DNA from: Planctomycetota bacterium | GTDB lineage: Bacteria > Planctomycetota > Phycisphaerae > Phycisphaerales > UBA5793 | Length of the DNA stretch: 64,000 nucleotides | NCBI GenBank assembly: GCA_013112555.1 | Contig: JABFGK010000002.1 | Span: 992,001 to 1,056,000, forward strand | Direction: 5' to 3' | Part shown: positions 1 to 9,311 of the stretch, piece by piece | How positions within the stretch are numbered: position 1 is the first letter of the stretch | How the letters are laid out: every line of letters starts with the position of its first letter | Notes under the pieces: generated by a model | What the model was told of the DNA's origin: nothing | The model's database searches: none | Seen by the model: the letters and a program-made list of their open reading frames with translations, nothing else | Made by a program: the position numbers and the translations under genes

Positions 1-3000
1 GCGGCGGGACGGCTGAGGGTGATGTGTCGGTGGGGGTGCAGTTGCCGGGCAAGCCGAAGTATGATTCGGTATGGATGAACATCATGGTCGGGCCGACGCT
101 GGAGCAGTCGATTCTTGATCTGGCATTGCGTGCCTGGCCTGTTGCTCGCTTTGAGGGGCGTGGCGGTTTGATCCCGACGCACCCGAGTGTGGAGTTGCTC
201 GCGTCGGCCAGTGGGCTGGCGTATGCCAAGAAGACCGGGTCGAACGAAACGGATCGGATGATGCTGCTGGAGCGATCGCGTGCATTGGCAGGGTCGCTCG
301 TCGTGCAGCAGGAAGGGGATGGCGGCTGGGCTGCGATCTCGGATACGGGTTCGGACTGGATGACGACGGCGATGAGTTATTGGGGATTGTCGCTGGCCCA
401 GGCAAACGGTGTGCAGGTGGCTGAATCGGTATTGATCAGTGCTGAGCAGTGGTTGCGGAAGAAGTATCAGTCGATGCCTGCTTCTGATTTCCTGGTACGG
501 CCGGTCGTGCTGCATGCGTTGTCGGTGCGGAAAAAGGCTGATTTTGAATGGGCCAACAGCATGTACCGTCAGCGGAACGCGCTCGACTCGTTGCCGTTGG
601 CATACACGGCGCTGACGATGGCGAATCTGGATCGGCCTGAGTTGGCAAAGGAGTTGATGACGGTTCTTGAGGGGAAGGCGAAGCGTGAGCGGGCTGCTGA
701 TGAATCCGGGAGTATTGGATGGCATTGTTCGTGGCGCTCGGATGTCCGGCAGGGTCTGACGAACTGGTATGACCAGGACACGGTGGTCACGGCGATCGCG
801 CTGATGGCGTATACACAGATCAGCCCGGGCTCGGATCGGGCGGATGAGGCGGCTGCATACCTGATGGATCGGGCTGGTTTGAGCGGGTGTCGGCCGGTCT
901 GGGGTCGGGGATTCGTGGTGGCCGGCCTGGCAGCGCATTACGGCGTGGGCGAGCCGTCGGCAGCCGACTACCAGATTGCGGTGACGGTCAACGGCAAGGC
1001 AGTCGGGACGATTGACAATCGGCGCGGGCGGGACGTGGACCCGTTGACGATCTTTGAGGTTCCGGCTGACATGCTGCGTGCCGATCGGGGCAACGTGGTG
1101 CAGTTGGCGTATCGGGGTCGCGGGAAGTACACGTATTCGGTTCGGTTGAGCGGATTCAGTGGTGAGTTTCACGATTCCGGGGCAGTTTCGACCATCATGC
1201 CGGAGTTTCGGAATCGCCGGTATCTTCACGCACCGTTGAATTATCGCGGCGTGCCGTTGAGTGCCAGCAGTGATTCACCGGTGCAGAATGTTGAGGTTGG
1301 CCAACGGGTGCAGGTGAGGGTGGACTTGCGTCAGCGTGGGTATGGCGGCCATCTGGTGATCGAGGAGCCATTGCCGGCAGGGCTGACGCTTGTGCCGGAT
1401 TCGCCGAGTGGGAATTTCGCATCGTATGAGGTTCGAAACGGGCGTCTCGTGCTGCGGTATCGTCCCGGTTCAGCGGTGTATGGGTATTCGTATGAGTTGA
1501 CGGGCTTCGGTTCCGGTACGTATCGGGTGTCGCCAATGGTGATGCGCGATGCGTTCCGTGATGATCTGTATCGGGTCGGCAAGGAAGCATCGTTGACGGT
1601 GCTGGCCCCGGGCGAGGCGTCAACGGACGAGTATCACATGAGTTCGCAGGAGCGGCTTGAGTTGGGGCGGGCGTATTTTGATGATGGTTTGTATCGCGAG
1701 GCAGAGTCGTACCTGTGGCCGTTGTTTGATCGCGAGAAGAAATATTCGGAACTTGAAGTGGCACGAATGCTGTTGTGGATTCACACAACGGAGACGATAT
1801 TTGATGCATCGCGCGTGGTACAGGCATTCGAGATTCTGTCGGTTCGTCGTCCTGATCTTACGATCCCATTTGATCGAGTGTTGTCTGTTGGTCGGGCGTA
1901 TGGTGCGATCGGGGAGCACGAGATGGGGTGGCGTGTGTATCGGGCGGCAATTGAATCGAGCTTCCTGACGGACTCTGCGATCGGGGCCGTGTTGCAGGAT
2001 GAAGGCCAGTTGCTTGGTTCGGTGGCATACCAACTCGGCCTCTGGCAGCAGTATCCGGACACGAGTGCCGTGATCGGCAGCCACTTTGCGTTGTCCCAGT
2101 TGTTATATGAGAGTTCAGAGCAGGCACATCAACTCAAGGAGCCGCGCAGCCGGCTCGCATCGAACGGCATGCCGGTCGGCGATGATGATGAAGGCGATGC
2201 GGATGCTGATGCAGACGACGCGTTGCCGACACGGGCGTGGATGCTGGGACAGACGATTCGGCTGCTTGATGAGTTTCTCGTGTGTTACTCAGATGAACCG
2301 CTGGCCGACGATGCTGCGTTTTCAATGTCGAATGCGTTCCTTGATCTGCATGACTATCAGCGCGTCGTGTCGTTGAGTGAAGCGTTTGGCGATCGGTTTG
2401 AGGACAGCGAGTTTGCCGGCAGTTTCCAGTATATGGCAGCGTTGGGGCACTTCTGGCAGCGAGCCTATGAGCCGGCCCTTGATGCTGCCACGGCGGTTGC
2501 CGACGGTGAGAGCAAGGATCGCGGCTTTGCCAGGTATATTGTCGGCCAGATTTATCATGCGAAGGGCAAGCCGGCTGATGCGATCACGTGGTATGAGAAG
2601 GTGGAGGATCAGTATTCCGATGCGCGCGAGGCGATTACATATTTCGAGCGGAAGGCACTGTCGGTTGATGAAATCACGACAGTGAAGCCGGGCGAGGATG
2701 TGACGCTGAAGGTTCAGCATCGGAACGTTGATGGGGTCCACATTCAGGTGTACCGCGTTGATTTGATGAAACTGTATTTGCGCGAGAAGAGCCTGAGCAG
2801 TATTACGAAGGTGAACCTGGCTGGGATTGAACCGACGTTTGTGAAAGAGATGTCGCTGGCGGACGCATCGGCATATGCGGATCATGATCTGTCGGTAGCG
2901 CTCGATATTGAGGAGGAGGGGGCGTATCTCGTGATTTGCCGGGCTGAAAATTTGTATGGCAGCGGGCTGGTTTTGGTGACGCCGTTGTCGATTGAAGTTC

Positions 3001-3425
3001 AGGAGGAAGTGGGATCCGGTCGGGTGCGCGTGAATTTGATTGATGATGTGAGTCAAGAGCGGCCGGCAGGCGTGCATGTCAAGGCTGTCGGGAGTATGGG
3101 GGACGGTGAGATTCGCAGCGGTGAAACGGATTTGCGCGGGGTGTATGTGGCCGACGGTTTGGTTGGCGAAGTGACGGTGATTGCGCGTGATGCGGATGCA
3201 CGGTATGCGTTTTATCGAGGCGAGCAGTTGGTGGGGGCACACGCGCAGCAGCAGCGAGGTCGGCCGACGGGGGGCAGTGGTCAGATGGATGCTGGGCGCG
3301 GTGTTGTTGATTACACGGAGAATCTGCGGTTCCAGAACACCATCATGCAGCAGAGTAATCGGGCAGAGTGGGACAAGGCTCGGAGATCGGGTCAGAAGGG
3401 TGTTGATTTGAAGCAGTTGAAGTAG
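1..3425 (+). CDS. Alpha-2-macroglobulin-family protein, C-terminal part, with TPR region (5' truncated)
   Basis: The reading frame is open to the left edge with no stop before the track's GTG, so this is the 3' part of a longer gene. Residues about 1-290 look like the alpha/alpha-toroid (thioester-domain-like) repeats of bacterial alpha-2-macroglobulins, with motifs such as DGGWAAISDTGSDWMTTA and an adjoining beta-rich, receptor-binding-like part to about 530. Residues about 540-890 are TPR-like helices (SSQERLELGRAYFDDGLY). The last 200 residues are beta-rich with a peptidase-regulatory-like module (ETDLRGVYVADGL) and a basic tail. Such proteins are normally exported protease traps. No thioester CxEQ motif is visible in the part present, and any signal peptide would be upstream. 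The domain order A2M-toroid then TPR is the odd point. Confidence 0.75.
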   Translation, partial: GGTAEGDVSVGVQLPGKPKYDSVWMNIMVGPTLEQSILDLALRAWPVARFEGRGGLIPTHPSVELLASASGLAYAKKTGSNETDRMMLLERSRALAGSLVVQQEGDGGWAAISDTGSDWMTTAMSYWGLSLAQANGVQVAESVLISAEQWLRKKYQSMPASDFLVRPVVLHALSVRKKADFEWANSMYRQRNALDSLPLAYTALTMANLDRPELAKELMTVLEGKAKRERAADESGSIGWHCSWRSDVRQGLTNWYDQDTVVTAIALMAYTQISPGSDRADEAAAYLMDRAGLSGCRPVWGRGFVVAGLAAHYGVGEPSAADYQIAVTVNGKAVGTIDNRRGRDVDPLTIFEVPADMLRADRGNVVQLAYRGRGKYTYSVRLSGFSGEFHDSGAVSTIMPEFRNRRYLHAPLNYRGVPLSASSDSPVQNVEVGQRVQVRVDLRQRGYGGHLVIEEPLPAGLTLVPDSPSGNFASYEVRNGRLVLRYRPGSAVYGYSYELTGFGSGTYRVSPMVMRDAFRDDLYRVGKEASLTVLAPGEASTDEYHMSSQERLELGRAYFDDGLYREAESYLWPLFDREKKYSELEVARMLLWIHTTETIFDASRVVQAFEILSVRRPDLTIPFDRVLSVGRAYGAIGEHEMGWRVYRAAIESSFLTDSAIGAVLQDEGQLLGSVAYQLGLWQQYPDTSAVIGSHFALSQLLYESSEQAHQLKEPRSRLASNGMPVGDDDEGDADADADDALPTRAWMLGQTIRLLDEFLVCYSDEPLADDAAFSMSNAFLDLHDYQRVVSLSEAFGDRFEDSEFAGSFQYMAALGHFWQRAYEPALDAATAVADGESKDRGFARYIVGQIYHAKGKPADAITWYEKVEDQYSDAREAITYFERKALSVDEITTVKPGEDVTLKVQHRNVDGVHIQVYRVDLMKLYLREKSLSSITKVNLAGIEPTFVKEMSLADASAYADHDLSVALDIEEEGAYLVICRAENLYGSGLVLVTPLSIEVQEEVGSGRVRVNLIDDVSQERPAGVHVKAVGSMGDGEIRSGETDLRGVYVADGLVGEVTVIARDADARYAFYRGEQLVGAHAQQQRGRPTGGSGQMDAGRGVVDYTENLRFQNTIMQQSNRAEWDKARRSGQKGVDLKQLK

Positions 3426-3683
3426 AGAGGAGGAGAGAGGAGAAGATGGATCCCGGCCTGCGCCGGGATGACGGAGGAGAAAGTAGGCCGGATCAACGCT
3501 GCTTTGAGCGGAAGATCCGGCGGCATGGCATGATGCTTGCGCATCATTCCCCCGGCAGAGCCGGGGGCTAACGGGAGTGGGGAATGACGGAGGGGGGGAA
3601 GAGACCCGGACAATCCGCGGGGCGCGGCTTGTCCGGCTGGCATTGAGCACGTCGTGCCATCCTCGTACCCGCTAGAATCGGGG
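3426..3683. repeat. Mosaic intergenic repeat block 1
   Basis: No gene is seen here. Four dispersed modules follow one another: a dRS3-like hairpin variant (3441-3474, CCCGGC/GCCGGG arms), a GTAGGCCGGATC...GATCCGGC hairpin (3483-3521), a GATGCTTGCGCATC module with a CCCCCGGC/GCCGGGGG hairpin and GGCTAAC end (3524-3578), and a GGACAATCCGC...GTCCGG module (3606-3640). Each recurs elsewhere in the window. The hairpins could end transcription of the upstream gene, but there is no T-run. Confidence 0.8.
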
Positions 3684-5054
3684 ATGAACGCATCAGTAAT
3701 CGCGATCGGTGATGAATTGGTCAGTGGGCACATTGTTGATACGAACAGTGCGTGGCTATCCAATGCGCTGGGCGATATCGGGATCAATGTGGTGGGGCAT
3801 CGGTGCGTACCCGACCGGGTGGAACTGATTGCTGAGCAACTGCAGCAGTGCGCGCAGGTTGCGGATGTACTGGTGGTGACGGGCGGGCTCGGGCCGACTG
3901 CGGACGATGTGACGCGCGCAGGGCTGGCGTGGGCAATGGGTGAGGAACTGATGGAGGATGGGGCAGCATTTGAGGAGATAGTGGCTCGCTATGCAGCGCG
4001 AGGGATTCGGATCCCGGATGAAAATCGGGTACAGGCACTGCGGCCGGCCTCGGCTGTGATCATCCCGAACCCGGACGGGACGGCACCAGGGTTGCAGGCA
4101 TGGTTAGGGGCTGCGGGTGGGGCTGCGGTGTTTGTGATGCCCGGGGTGCCGGCTGAGATGACGTCGATGTGGCATCGGTCGGTGGTGCCGGCGATTCGGG
4201 AGATGAGGCAGGCGAAGGGTGGTGGTGATGGTGATGTGGAGTCGGCCGAGCAAGTGATTGTGACGCAGTTGGTGCGGTGTATCGGCGTGCCTGAGAGCCG
4301 GGTCGGGAAGTTGTTGCGTGATCTGATGGAGCGTGGGGCAAACCCGACGGTGGGGACGCTGCCGCAGGATTCGGTGGTGACGTGCCGGGTGCGCGGGGTG
4401 GGGGCAGCGGGCGTGATTGAGCCGCAGGTGGAGGCCGTGGCGGCCGAGATTGAGCGACGTTTGGGGTCGCATGTGCTGGGTCGGGGGATGGTGACGCCGG
4501 CTGAGGCGATTGTGAAGCGGCTGACGGCAGGGGGGTTGACGCTTGTGACGGCTGAATCGTGCACGGGGGGTCTGGTCGGGGCAGCGCTGACGAGTGTGCC
4601 GGGCTCAAGCGCTTGCTACGCAGGGGGTTGGCAGACGTATTCGAACGAGATGAAGATTGATTGTCTGGGCGTGGATGTGCAGACGCTGCGGGAGCATGGG
4701 GCGGTATCGGGCTTGGTGGCCGATCAGATGGTGCTAGGGGCGCTGGAAAAAAGCGGTGCAGACCTGGGATTGGCAATCACGGGGGTGGCCGGCCCGGATG
4801 GTGGAACGGAGCACAAGCCGGTCGGTACGGTGTATATCGCGTTGGGGGTTGTGGATGAAGATGGGAAGCCGAGCACGATGGTTCGGCGTTTTGCGTTCCC
4901 GGCCGGTGCGGACCCGGTACGTAGTCGGGAGTCGGTGCGTCAGCGTGCCACGACGGCTGCTTTGGGGATGTGTTTTTTGCATTTGGTGAGTGATGTGGGG
5001 GAGTTGCCGGGCTGGCTGACGTGGGAGCATCGGCCGGCGGTTGAGAGCGGGTGA
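3684..5054 (+). CDS. cinA: CinA-family nicotinamide-nucleotide amidohydrolase / damage-inducible protein
   Basis: The product is 456 aa, a usual CinA length. The N-terminal half (about 1-170) is the molybdopterin-binding-like domain, with IAIGDELVSGHIVDTNSAWL at the start and the VVTGGLGPTADDVT loop. The C-terminal half (about 290-440) is the amidohydrolase domain, with TAESCTGGLVGAAL and GVAGPDGGTEHKPVGTVY. Family members deamidate nicotinamide mononucleotide and/or hydrolyse ADP-ribose in pyridine-nucleotide recycling. The track starts at a GTG ten codons upstream; the ATG at 3684 matches the family N-terminus (MNASVIAIGDE) better. TAGAAT lies 5 bases before this ATG, so a leaderless transcript is possible. 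cinA and recA are co-transcribed in some bacteria; here recA is nearby but convergent and separated by the protease gene. Confidence 0.93.
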   Translation: MNASVIAIGDELVSGHIVDTNSAWLSNALGDIGINVVGHRCVPDRVELIAEQLQQCAQVADVLVVTGGLGPTADDVTRAGLAWAMGEELMEDGAAFEEIVARYAARGIRIPDENRVQALRPASAVIIPNPDGTAPGLQAWLGAAGGAAVFVMPGVPAEMTSMWHRSVVPAIREMRQAKGGGDGDVESAEQVIVTQLVRCIGVPESRVGKLLRDLMERGANPTVGTLPQDSVVTCRVRGVGAAGVIEPQVEAVAAEIERRLGSHVLGRGMVTPAEAIVKRLTAGGLTLVTAESCTGGLVGAALTSVPGSSACYAGGWQTYSNEMKIDCLGVDVQTLREHGAVSGLVADQMVLGALEKSGADLGLAITGVAGPDGGTEHKPVGTVYIALGVVDEDGKPSTMVRRFAFPAGADPVRSRESVRQRATTAALGMCFLHLVSDVGELPGWLTWEHRPAVESG

Positions 5055-5425
5055 GGGGGTGGGTAAGAGCGCCAATCAGGAGATTGGCGATCCGGGGGGG
5101 AACACAAAGCCGCCACCGGTGGTGGCGGTAGAGTGAAGAGAAGATGGATTCCCGCGTGCGCGGGAATGACGAGTGAGGTCAATGCCTGTCACCCGACACG
5201 GGTTCTCCCTCGCTGCGCTCGGGGTAACCCGTGGCACCCGGCAGGGGGAGTGAAGAGAAGATGGATTCCCGCGTGCGCGGGAATGACGAGTGAGGTCAAT
5301 GCCTGTCACCCGACACGGGTTCTCCCTCGCTGCGCTCGGGGTAACCCGTGGCACCCGGGGAGAAGCGTTGCATGATGCTTGCGCATCATTCCCGCGGCAG
5401 GGCCGTGGGCTTTAGAAGGAGATGC
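5055..5425. repeat. Mosaic repeat block 2 with 117-bp tandem duplication
   Basis: No gene is seen. Modules in order are a GCCAATC..GATTGGC hairpin (about 5072-5098), a GCCGCCACC/GGTGGTGGCGG palindrome (about 5103-5135), then a segment with a dRS3-like palindrome and a GACACGGGTTCTCCCTC...GGGTAACCCGTGGC module. That segment is present twice as direct repeats (5131-5241 and 5248-5358, offset 117 bp, no difference seen by eye). A GATGCTTGCGCATC module follows just before the protease gene's Shine-Dalgarno. The ORF track's longer protease start reads through these repeats. Confidence 0.85.
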
Positions 5426-8400
5426 ATGGTGAGTCGCAAGTGGATGGTGTTGCTGGCTTCGGTTGCTGTGATTGCTGCGAACGCGATGGCTGGCGAAGGG
5501 AATGTGGGGTTACCGCGGTTCCCGTCGATCAGTCCGGATGGGCAATGGGTGGCGTTTTCATGGCGGGGGGATTTGTGGAAAGTGCCGGCCGATGGTGGGA
5601 CGGCTGTGCGGCTGACGAATCACCCGGGAAACGACTTGCGCTCGGCGTGGAATCAGGATGGGTCATTGATTGCGTTTGACTCGGATCGGGATGGGACGCG
5701 CAACCTTTATGTGATGAATGTCGATGGGACCGACATTCGTCAGGTGACGATGGCGGACCGGGGCTGTGTGCTTGCGGGGTTCGGCGTCGATCGAGCAGGC
5801 GAACCGACACTATTGTTTGCCTGCAGCCTGGAGGGGGATGTGTATCGGGACGGTCGGCCGTATGAGGTGTCATTGCAGCATGGCGGGGAGTTGGTTCGGG
5901 TTCATGATGCGTTTGGTCGGTTCCCGGTGATGAGGCCGTGGGGCGATACTTCGCAGTTCCTGTTTACACGACACAGTTCGAGTTTGAGTCGGCGGCATTA
6001 TCGCGGGCCCGATGCGCGCGACGTGTGGCTGTATGACCGCGATACGAAGGCTTTTACACAGTTAACAACGTGGACGGGCAACGATGCGCAGGCGCAATGG
6101 GGAGGGGGCGGGGAAAACAGTGATGTGCTGTATCTGTCGGACCGCGAGCACAACTGTATGAACCTGTATCGGATGCGAGTGGATCGTGGCGGCGAGCAAG
6201 GCGGGGTTGAGGCACTGACGCAGTTTACCGAGTTTGATGTTAATGGCTTTGATGTGTCGGCTGATGGCAGCCGGGTTGTGCTGATGGCCTGGGACACGAT
6301 GTATGTTCTCGATCTTGATGCTGACAACGACATTCGGCCGTTGACAATCACGGCCCCGGAGGATGATGAGGATAATTTTGAAGTGCGATCGGTGGGGCGT
6401 GAGGTGAGCGAGGCAGCGTTGAGCCCGGACGGCCAGGTGATGGCGTTGGTGGCGTATGGCGAAGTGTATGTGCGCAATGTGGAGGATCTGAGCCCGACGC
6501 GGCGGGTGACGGAGAGCCACGCCCGGGAGCGGGAGATTGTGTGGTCGCCTGATGGGGTGAGTCTGTATTTCGTGTCGGACGAGGATGGGAGTGAATCGAT
6601 CTACCGTGCCGTTGTTGATACGACTCGGGGCGAGGTGAAGCAGTTGTATAAGGATGCGTTGAAGCCGCCTGTTGTTGAAGAAGAGGCGGACGAAGAGGAG
6701 GAGGGGGAGTCGGAAGAGGCGGAGGCAGAAACCGAGGCGGCAGAGGCCGGCGACGAGGTTGCCGCTGTTGATGAAGTTGAGGCTGCCGATGCGGAGGGTG
6801 ATGACGATGGAGCGAAGGAAACAGAAGGCGAAGAGGAGGAAGCAGAGGAAGAGTTGCCGCCGGCTTTTAATCCGGAGCGGTGGCATGATGCGCTGACGTT
6901 TCGGATTGAGCCGGTTCTGGCCGATCCGGAAGTGAATGTTCACAGCCCGAGCCCGTCGCCGGATGGGACCATGCTGGCGTATCGGCGTGGGTTGGGGGCG
7001 CTCGTGGTACGGAATCTGGATGATGGGACGGAGACGGCGCTGGTTGACAGTTGGGATGGGGATGTTAATTGGGTCTGGAGTGGTGACAGCAAGTGGCTTG
7101 CGTATCAGTTGTCAGACATGAATTACAATGCAGATATCTGGATTGCTCCTGCGGACGGGTCGGCCGATGCTGTGAATGTGACGAAGCACCCGGACAATGA
7201 TGAGCAGCCGCGATGGTCAGCCGATGGGAAGATACTGAGTTTTCTGTCGGAGCGGGAAGGCGAGCAGTATGACGTATGGATGGTGTATCTGGACCGGTCA
7301 CTGGAAGCGCTGACGGCGAAGGAACTACAGGCATATTACGATGAGGCGGCAAAGGCCGCGGGCAAGCGTGAGCCGATCAAGCCGCGTGTGCCTGAGAAGG
7401 AAGAGGAGGCCGTCGCCTCCGCGCCCTCTTCTGACGGGAGCGGGGAGCAAGGGCGCCAATCGGGGGAAGGGCGATCGGTAGCAAGAGAAGGAGAAGAGGG
7501 GATGGATTTCCGCGTGCGCGGGAATGACGGAAAGGGAGGGGAAGAGGAGGCTTCCGACGAGGAAGGAGAAGAGGACGAGGAACCGGTGTGGGAGTTGGCG
7601 CTGGATGATCTGGATGATGCGTATCTTCGTGTCAGACGGGTAACATCGCTGCCGGGTGATGAGGGGAACATTGCAATGTCGCCGGGCGGTGAGTATTACG
7701 TGTTCAGCGGGTCGGGCGAGATGAATGATCTGTATTCGATGAAGTGGGATGGGAGTGATCGGAAGCGGATTGGAAGTGGCCGATCGCGTGTACAGCATTT
7801 GACACTTGGCGGGGACAAAGTGGTGTTGGTCAGCGGCGGCCAGGGAGGTACGGTGCGGATCGGCGGGGGCGAGACGGAGTATGTGAGTATTGACGCCACG
7901 ATGCGAATTGATCTGGCCAAGCAATCAAGTCAGAAATTTCTTGAGGCAGCACGGGCGCTGAATGAGATTTTCTATCACCCGACGATGAAGGGTCTGGATT
8001 GGGAATTGCTGACGGCTCGGTATCACGCGCTGGCACAGCAGGCACGAACCGGAGAGGAGTTTGAATACATTGCAAATCGGTTCATCGGCGAGTTGAATGC
8101 ATCGCACCTGGGTATCTATGCACCCGGATACAGTTCTGAGAATGCGCAATCGCTCGGGCGGCTGGGGACGGTGCACTGGCGAAGCGAGGCTGGGTATGAG
8201 GTCGTCGATGTGATTCCCGAGTCGCCGGCAGCGACTGGCGATATGCCGATTGAGGTTGGGGATGTGATTGTTGAGATTAGTGGGGAATCATTTGGTCCAG
8301 GCGATACGGTGGAATCGAAATTGAAGGGATTGGTGGGGGACGAGGTTGTGATCAAAGTTATGCGCAGCCTGGAGGACGGGCGGCTTGTTGAGTTGCCGAT

Positions 8401-9067
8401 TTTGATTACGCCGATCAGTTACGGGCAGGAACGGAATCTGAGGTATGATGCGTGGGTGCATGGGAACCAGCGCACGGTTGATGAGTTGTCGGGCGGGCGG
8501 ATCGGGTACATTCATATTCGCGGGATGAACGAGCCGTCGTTGAATGACTTTGAGCGTGATTTGTATGCGGCAGCATATGGCAAGGATGGGCTGATTGTTG
8601 ATGTGCGCAACAACGGCGGCGGGTGGACGACGGACCGGTTGCTCGCATCAATCATGGAGCGGCAGCATTCGTACACGCTGCCGAAGGGGGCTGACCCGTC
8701 AGTGACGGACTCGTACCCGCAGGATCGGTTGTTTATTCAGAGTTATCGTTTGCCGATGAGCGTTTTGTGTAATGAGAAGAGTTTTTCGAACGCGGAGATT
8801 TTTGCACATGCGTTCAAGACATTGGAGCGCGGGACGCTGGTTGGCGAACAGACGTATGGGGGCGTGATCAGTACAGGCGGGATGTCGTTGATTGACGGGA
8901 CGTTTGTGCGGTTGCCGTTGCGCGGCTGGTTCTTGCCGGACGGCACGGATATGGAGAATCACGGGGCGATGCCGGATATACGGGTGCCACAGACTCCGGA
9001 AGCGGAGTCGCGTGATGAGGATGAGCAGTTGCAGAAGGCAGTCGAGGAGTTGGTGGGGCGTTTGTGA
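5426..9067 (+). CDS. Tricorn-type S41 serine protease, exported
   Basis: The start is ATG 5426, preceded by AAGGAG; the track's start 78 bases upstream lies in repeats. The product is 1213 aa with a signal peptide (VLLASVAVIAANAMA). Residues about 25-410 and 480-640 are TolB/DPP-IV-like beta-propeller repeats (SPDGQWVAFSW, WSPDGVSLYFVSDEDGS). An acidic linker (about 411-478) joins them. A second low-complexity linker (about 655-720) contains a translated copy of the dispersed repeats. A PDZ-like domain (about 915-990) and the S41 domain (1015-1190) follow, with GRIGYIHIRGM carrying the likely catalytic His, and NEKSFSNAEIF, whose second Ser (residue 1121) aligns with the S41 nucleophile. The CtpA-type lysine is absent, as expected for tricorn proteases. 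It probably degrades peptides in the periplasm. Confidence 0.92.
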   Translation: MVSRKWMVLLASVAVIAANAMAGEGNVGLPRFPSISPDGQWVAFSWRGDLWKVPADGGTAVRLTNHPGNDLRSAWNQDGSLIAFDSDRDGTRNLYVMNVDGTDIRQVTMADRGCVLAGFGVDRAGEPTLLFACSLEGDVYRDGRPYEVSLQHGGELVRVHDAFGRFPVMRPWGDTSQFLFTRHSSSLSRRHYRGPDARDVWLYDRDTKAFTQLTTWTGNDAQAQWGGGGENSDVLYLSDREHNCMNLYRMRVDRGGEQGGVEALTQFTEFDVNGFDVSADGSRVVLMAWDTMYVLDLDADNDIRPLTITAPEDDEDNFEVRSVGREVSEAALSPDGQVMALVAYGEVYVRNVEDLSPTRRVTESHAREREIVWSPDGVSLYFVSDEDGSESIYRAVVDTTRGEVKQLYKDALKPPVVEEEADEEEEGESEEAEAETEAAEAGDEVAAVDEVEAADAEGDDDGAKETEGEEEEAEEELPPAFNPERWHDALTFRIEPVLADPEVNVHSPSPSPDGTMLAYRRGLGALVVRNLDDGTETALVDSWDGDVNWVWSGDSKWLAYQLSDMNYNADIWIAPADGSADAVNVTKHPDNDEQPRWSADGKILSFLSEREGEQYDVWMVYLDRSLEALTAKELQAYYDEAAKAAGKREPIKPRVPEKEEEAVASAPSSDGSGEQGRQSGEGRSVAREGEEGMDFRVRGNDGKGGEEEASDEEGEEDEEPVWELALDDLDDAYLRVRRVTSLPGDEGNIAMSPGGEYYVFSGSGEMNDLYSMKWDGSDRKRIGSGRSRVQHLTLGGDKVVLVSGGQGGTVRIGGGETEYVSIDATMRIDLAKQSSQKFLEAARALNEIFYHPTMKGLDWELLTARYHALAQQARTGEEFEYIANRFIGELNASHLGIYAPGYSSENAQSLGRLGTVHWRSEAGYEVVDVIPESPAATGDMPIEVGDVIVEISGESFGPGDTVESKLKGLVGDEVVIKVMRSLEDGRLVELPILITPISYGQERNLRYDAWVHGNQRTVDELSGGRIGYIHIRGMNEPSLNDFERDLYAAAYGKDGLIVDVRNNGGGWTTDRLLASIMERQHSYTLPKGADPSVTDSYPQDRLFIQSYRLPMSVLCNEKSFSNAEIFAHAFKTLERGTLVGEQTYGGVISTGGMSLIDGTFVRLPLRGWFLPDGTDMENHGAMPDIRVPQTPEAESRDEDEQLQKAVEELVGRL
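7420..7530. repeat. Composite dispersed repeat embedded in frame in the tricorn protease gene
   Basis: Three modules that are otherwise intergenic appear in their usual order: CCCTCTTCTGACGGGAG (7420-7446), GCGCCAATCGGGG..GCGATCGG (7451-7478) and GATGGATTTCCGCGTGCG through GGGAATGACGG (7501-7530). The frame stays open and encodes a Gly/Glu/Arg-rich linker that includes GMDFRVRGNDG. The neighbouring acidic codons suggest the insertion fell in a tolerant inter-domain linker. Confidence 0.85.
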
Positions 9068-9311
9068 TGGGGTGAGGAAGAGCGCCAATATCGGGAGATT
9101 GGCGATCCGGGGGCTCGGGCTCACAAAGCCGCCACCGGTGGTGGCGGTGAACGGAGGAAGAAAAGGATGGATTCCCGCGTGCGCGGGAATGACGGAGGGG
9201 GATGGGAGGAGGATTGATCCGGCCGAGCCGATCGCGCTGCTCGCTTGATCGCCTCAACCGGCTTGTGCGTGGAGCCGGCTTGTGGGTACGGAGGGGGATG
9301 TGTGAGTGCGA
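9068..9311. repeat. Mosaic repeat block 3 between convergent protease and recA genes
   Basis: Modules seen are the GCCAAT..ATTGGCGATCC hairpin (about 9079-9111), the GCCGCCACCGGTGGTGGCGG palindrome (about 9121-9150), a dRS3-like palindrome (about 9164-9196), and a longer module GATCCGGCCGAGCCGATCGC...CAACCGGCTTGT (9214-9270). A second copy of the last lies upstream of sod. The position between two 3' ends suggests a terminator role, but that is inference. Confidence 0.8.

Noticed and set aside
2322-3650. 442-aa ORF on the minus strand
   Set aside because: Antisense to the alpha-2-macroglobulin gene and to a repeat block; composition is a high-GC shadow without domain logic.
4060-4776. Pro/Ser/His-rich 238-aa minus-strand ORF resembling a secreted linker protein
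   Set aside because: Antisense of cinA; Pro/Ser/His richness is the usual product of reading GC-rich genes backwards.
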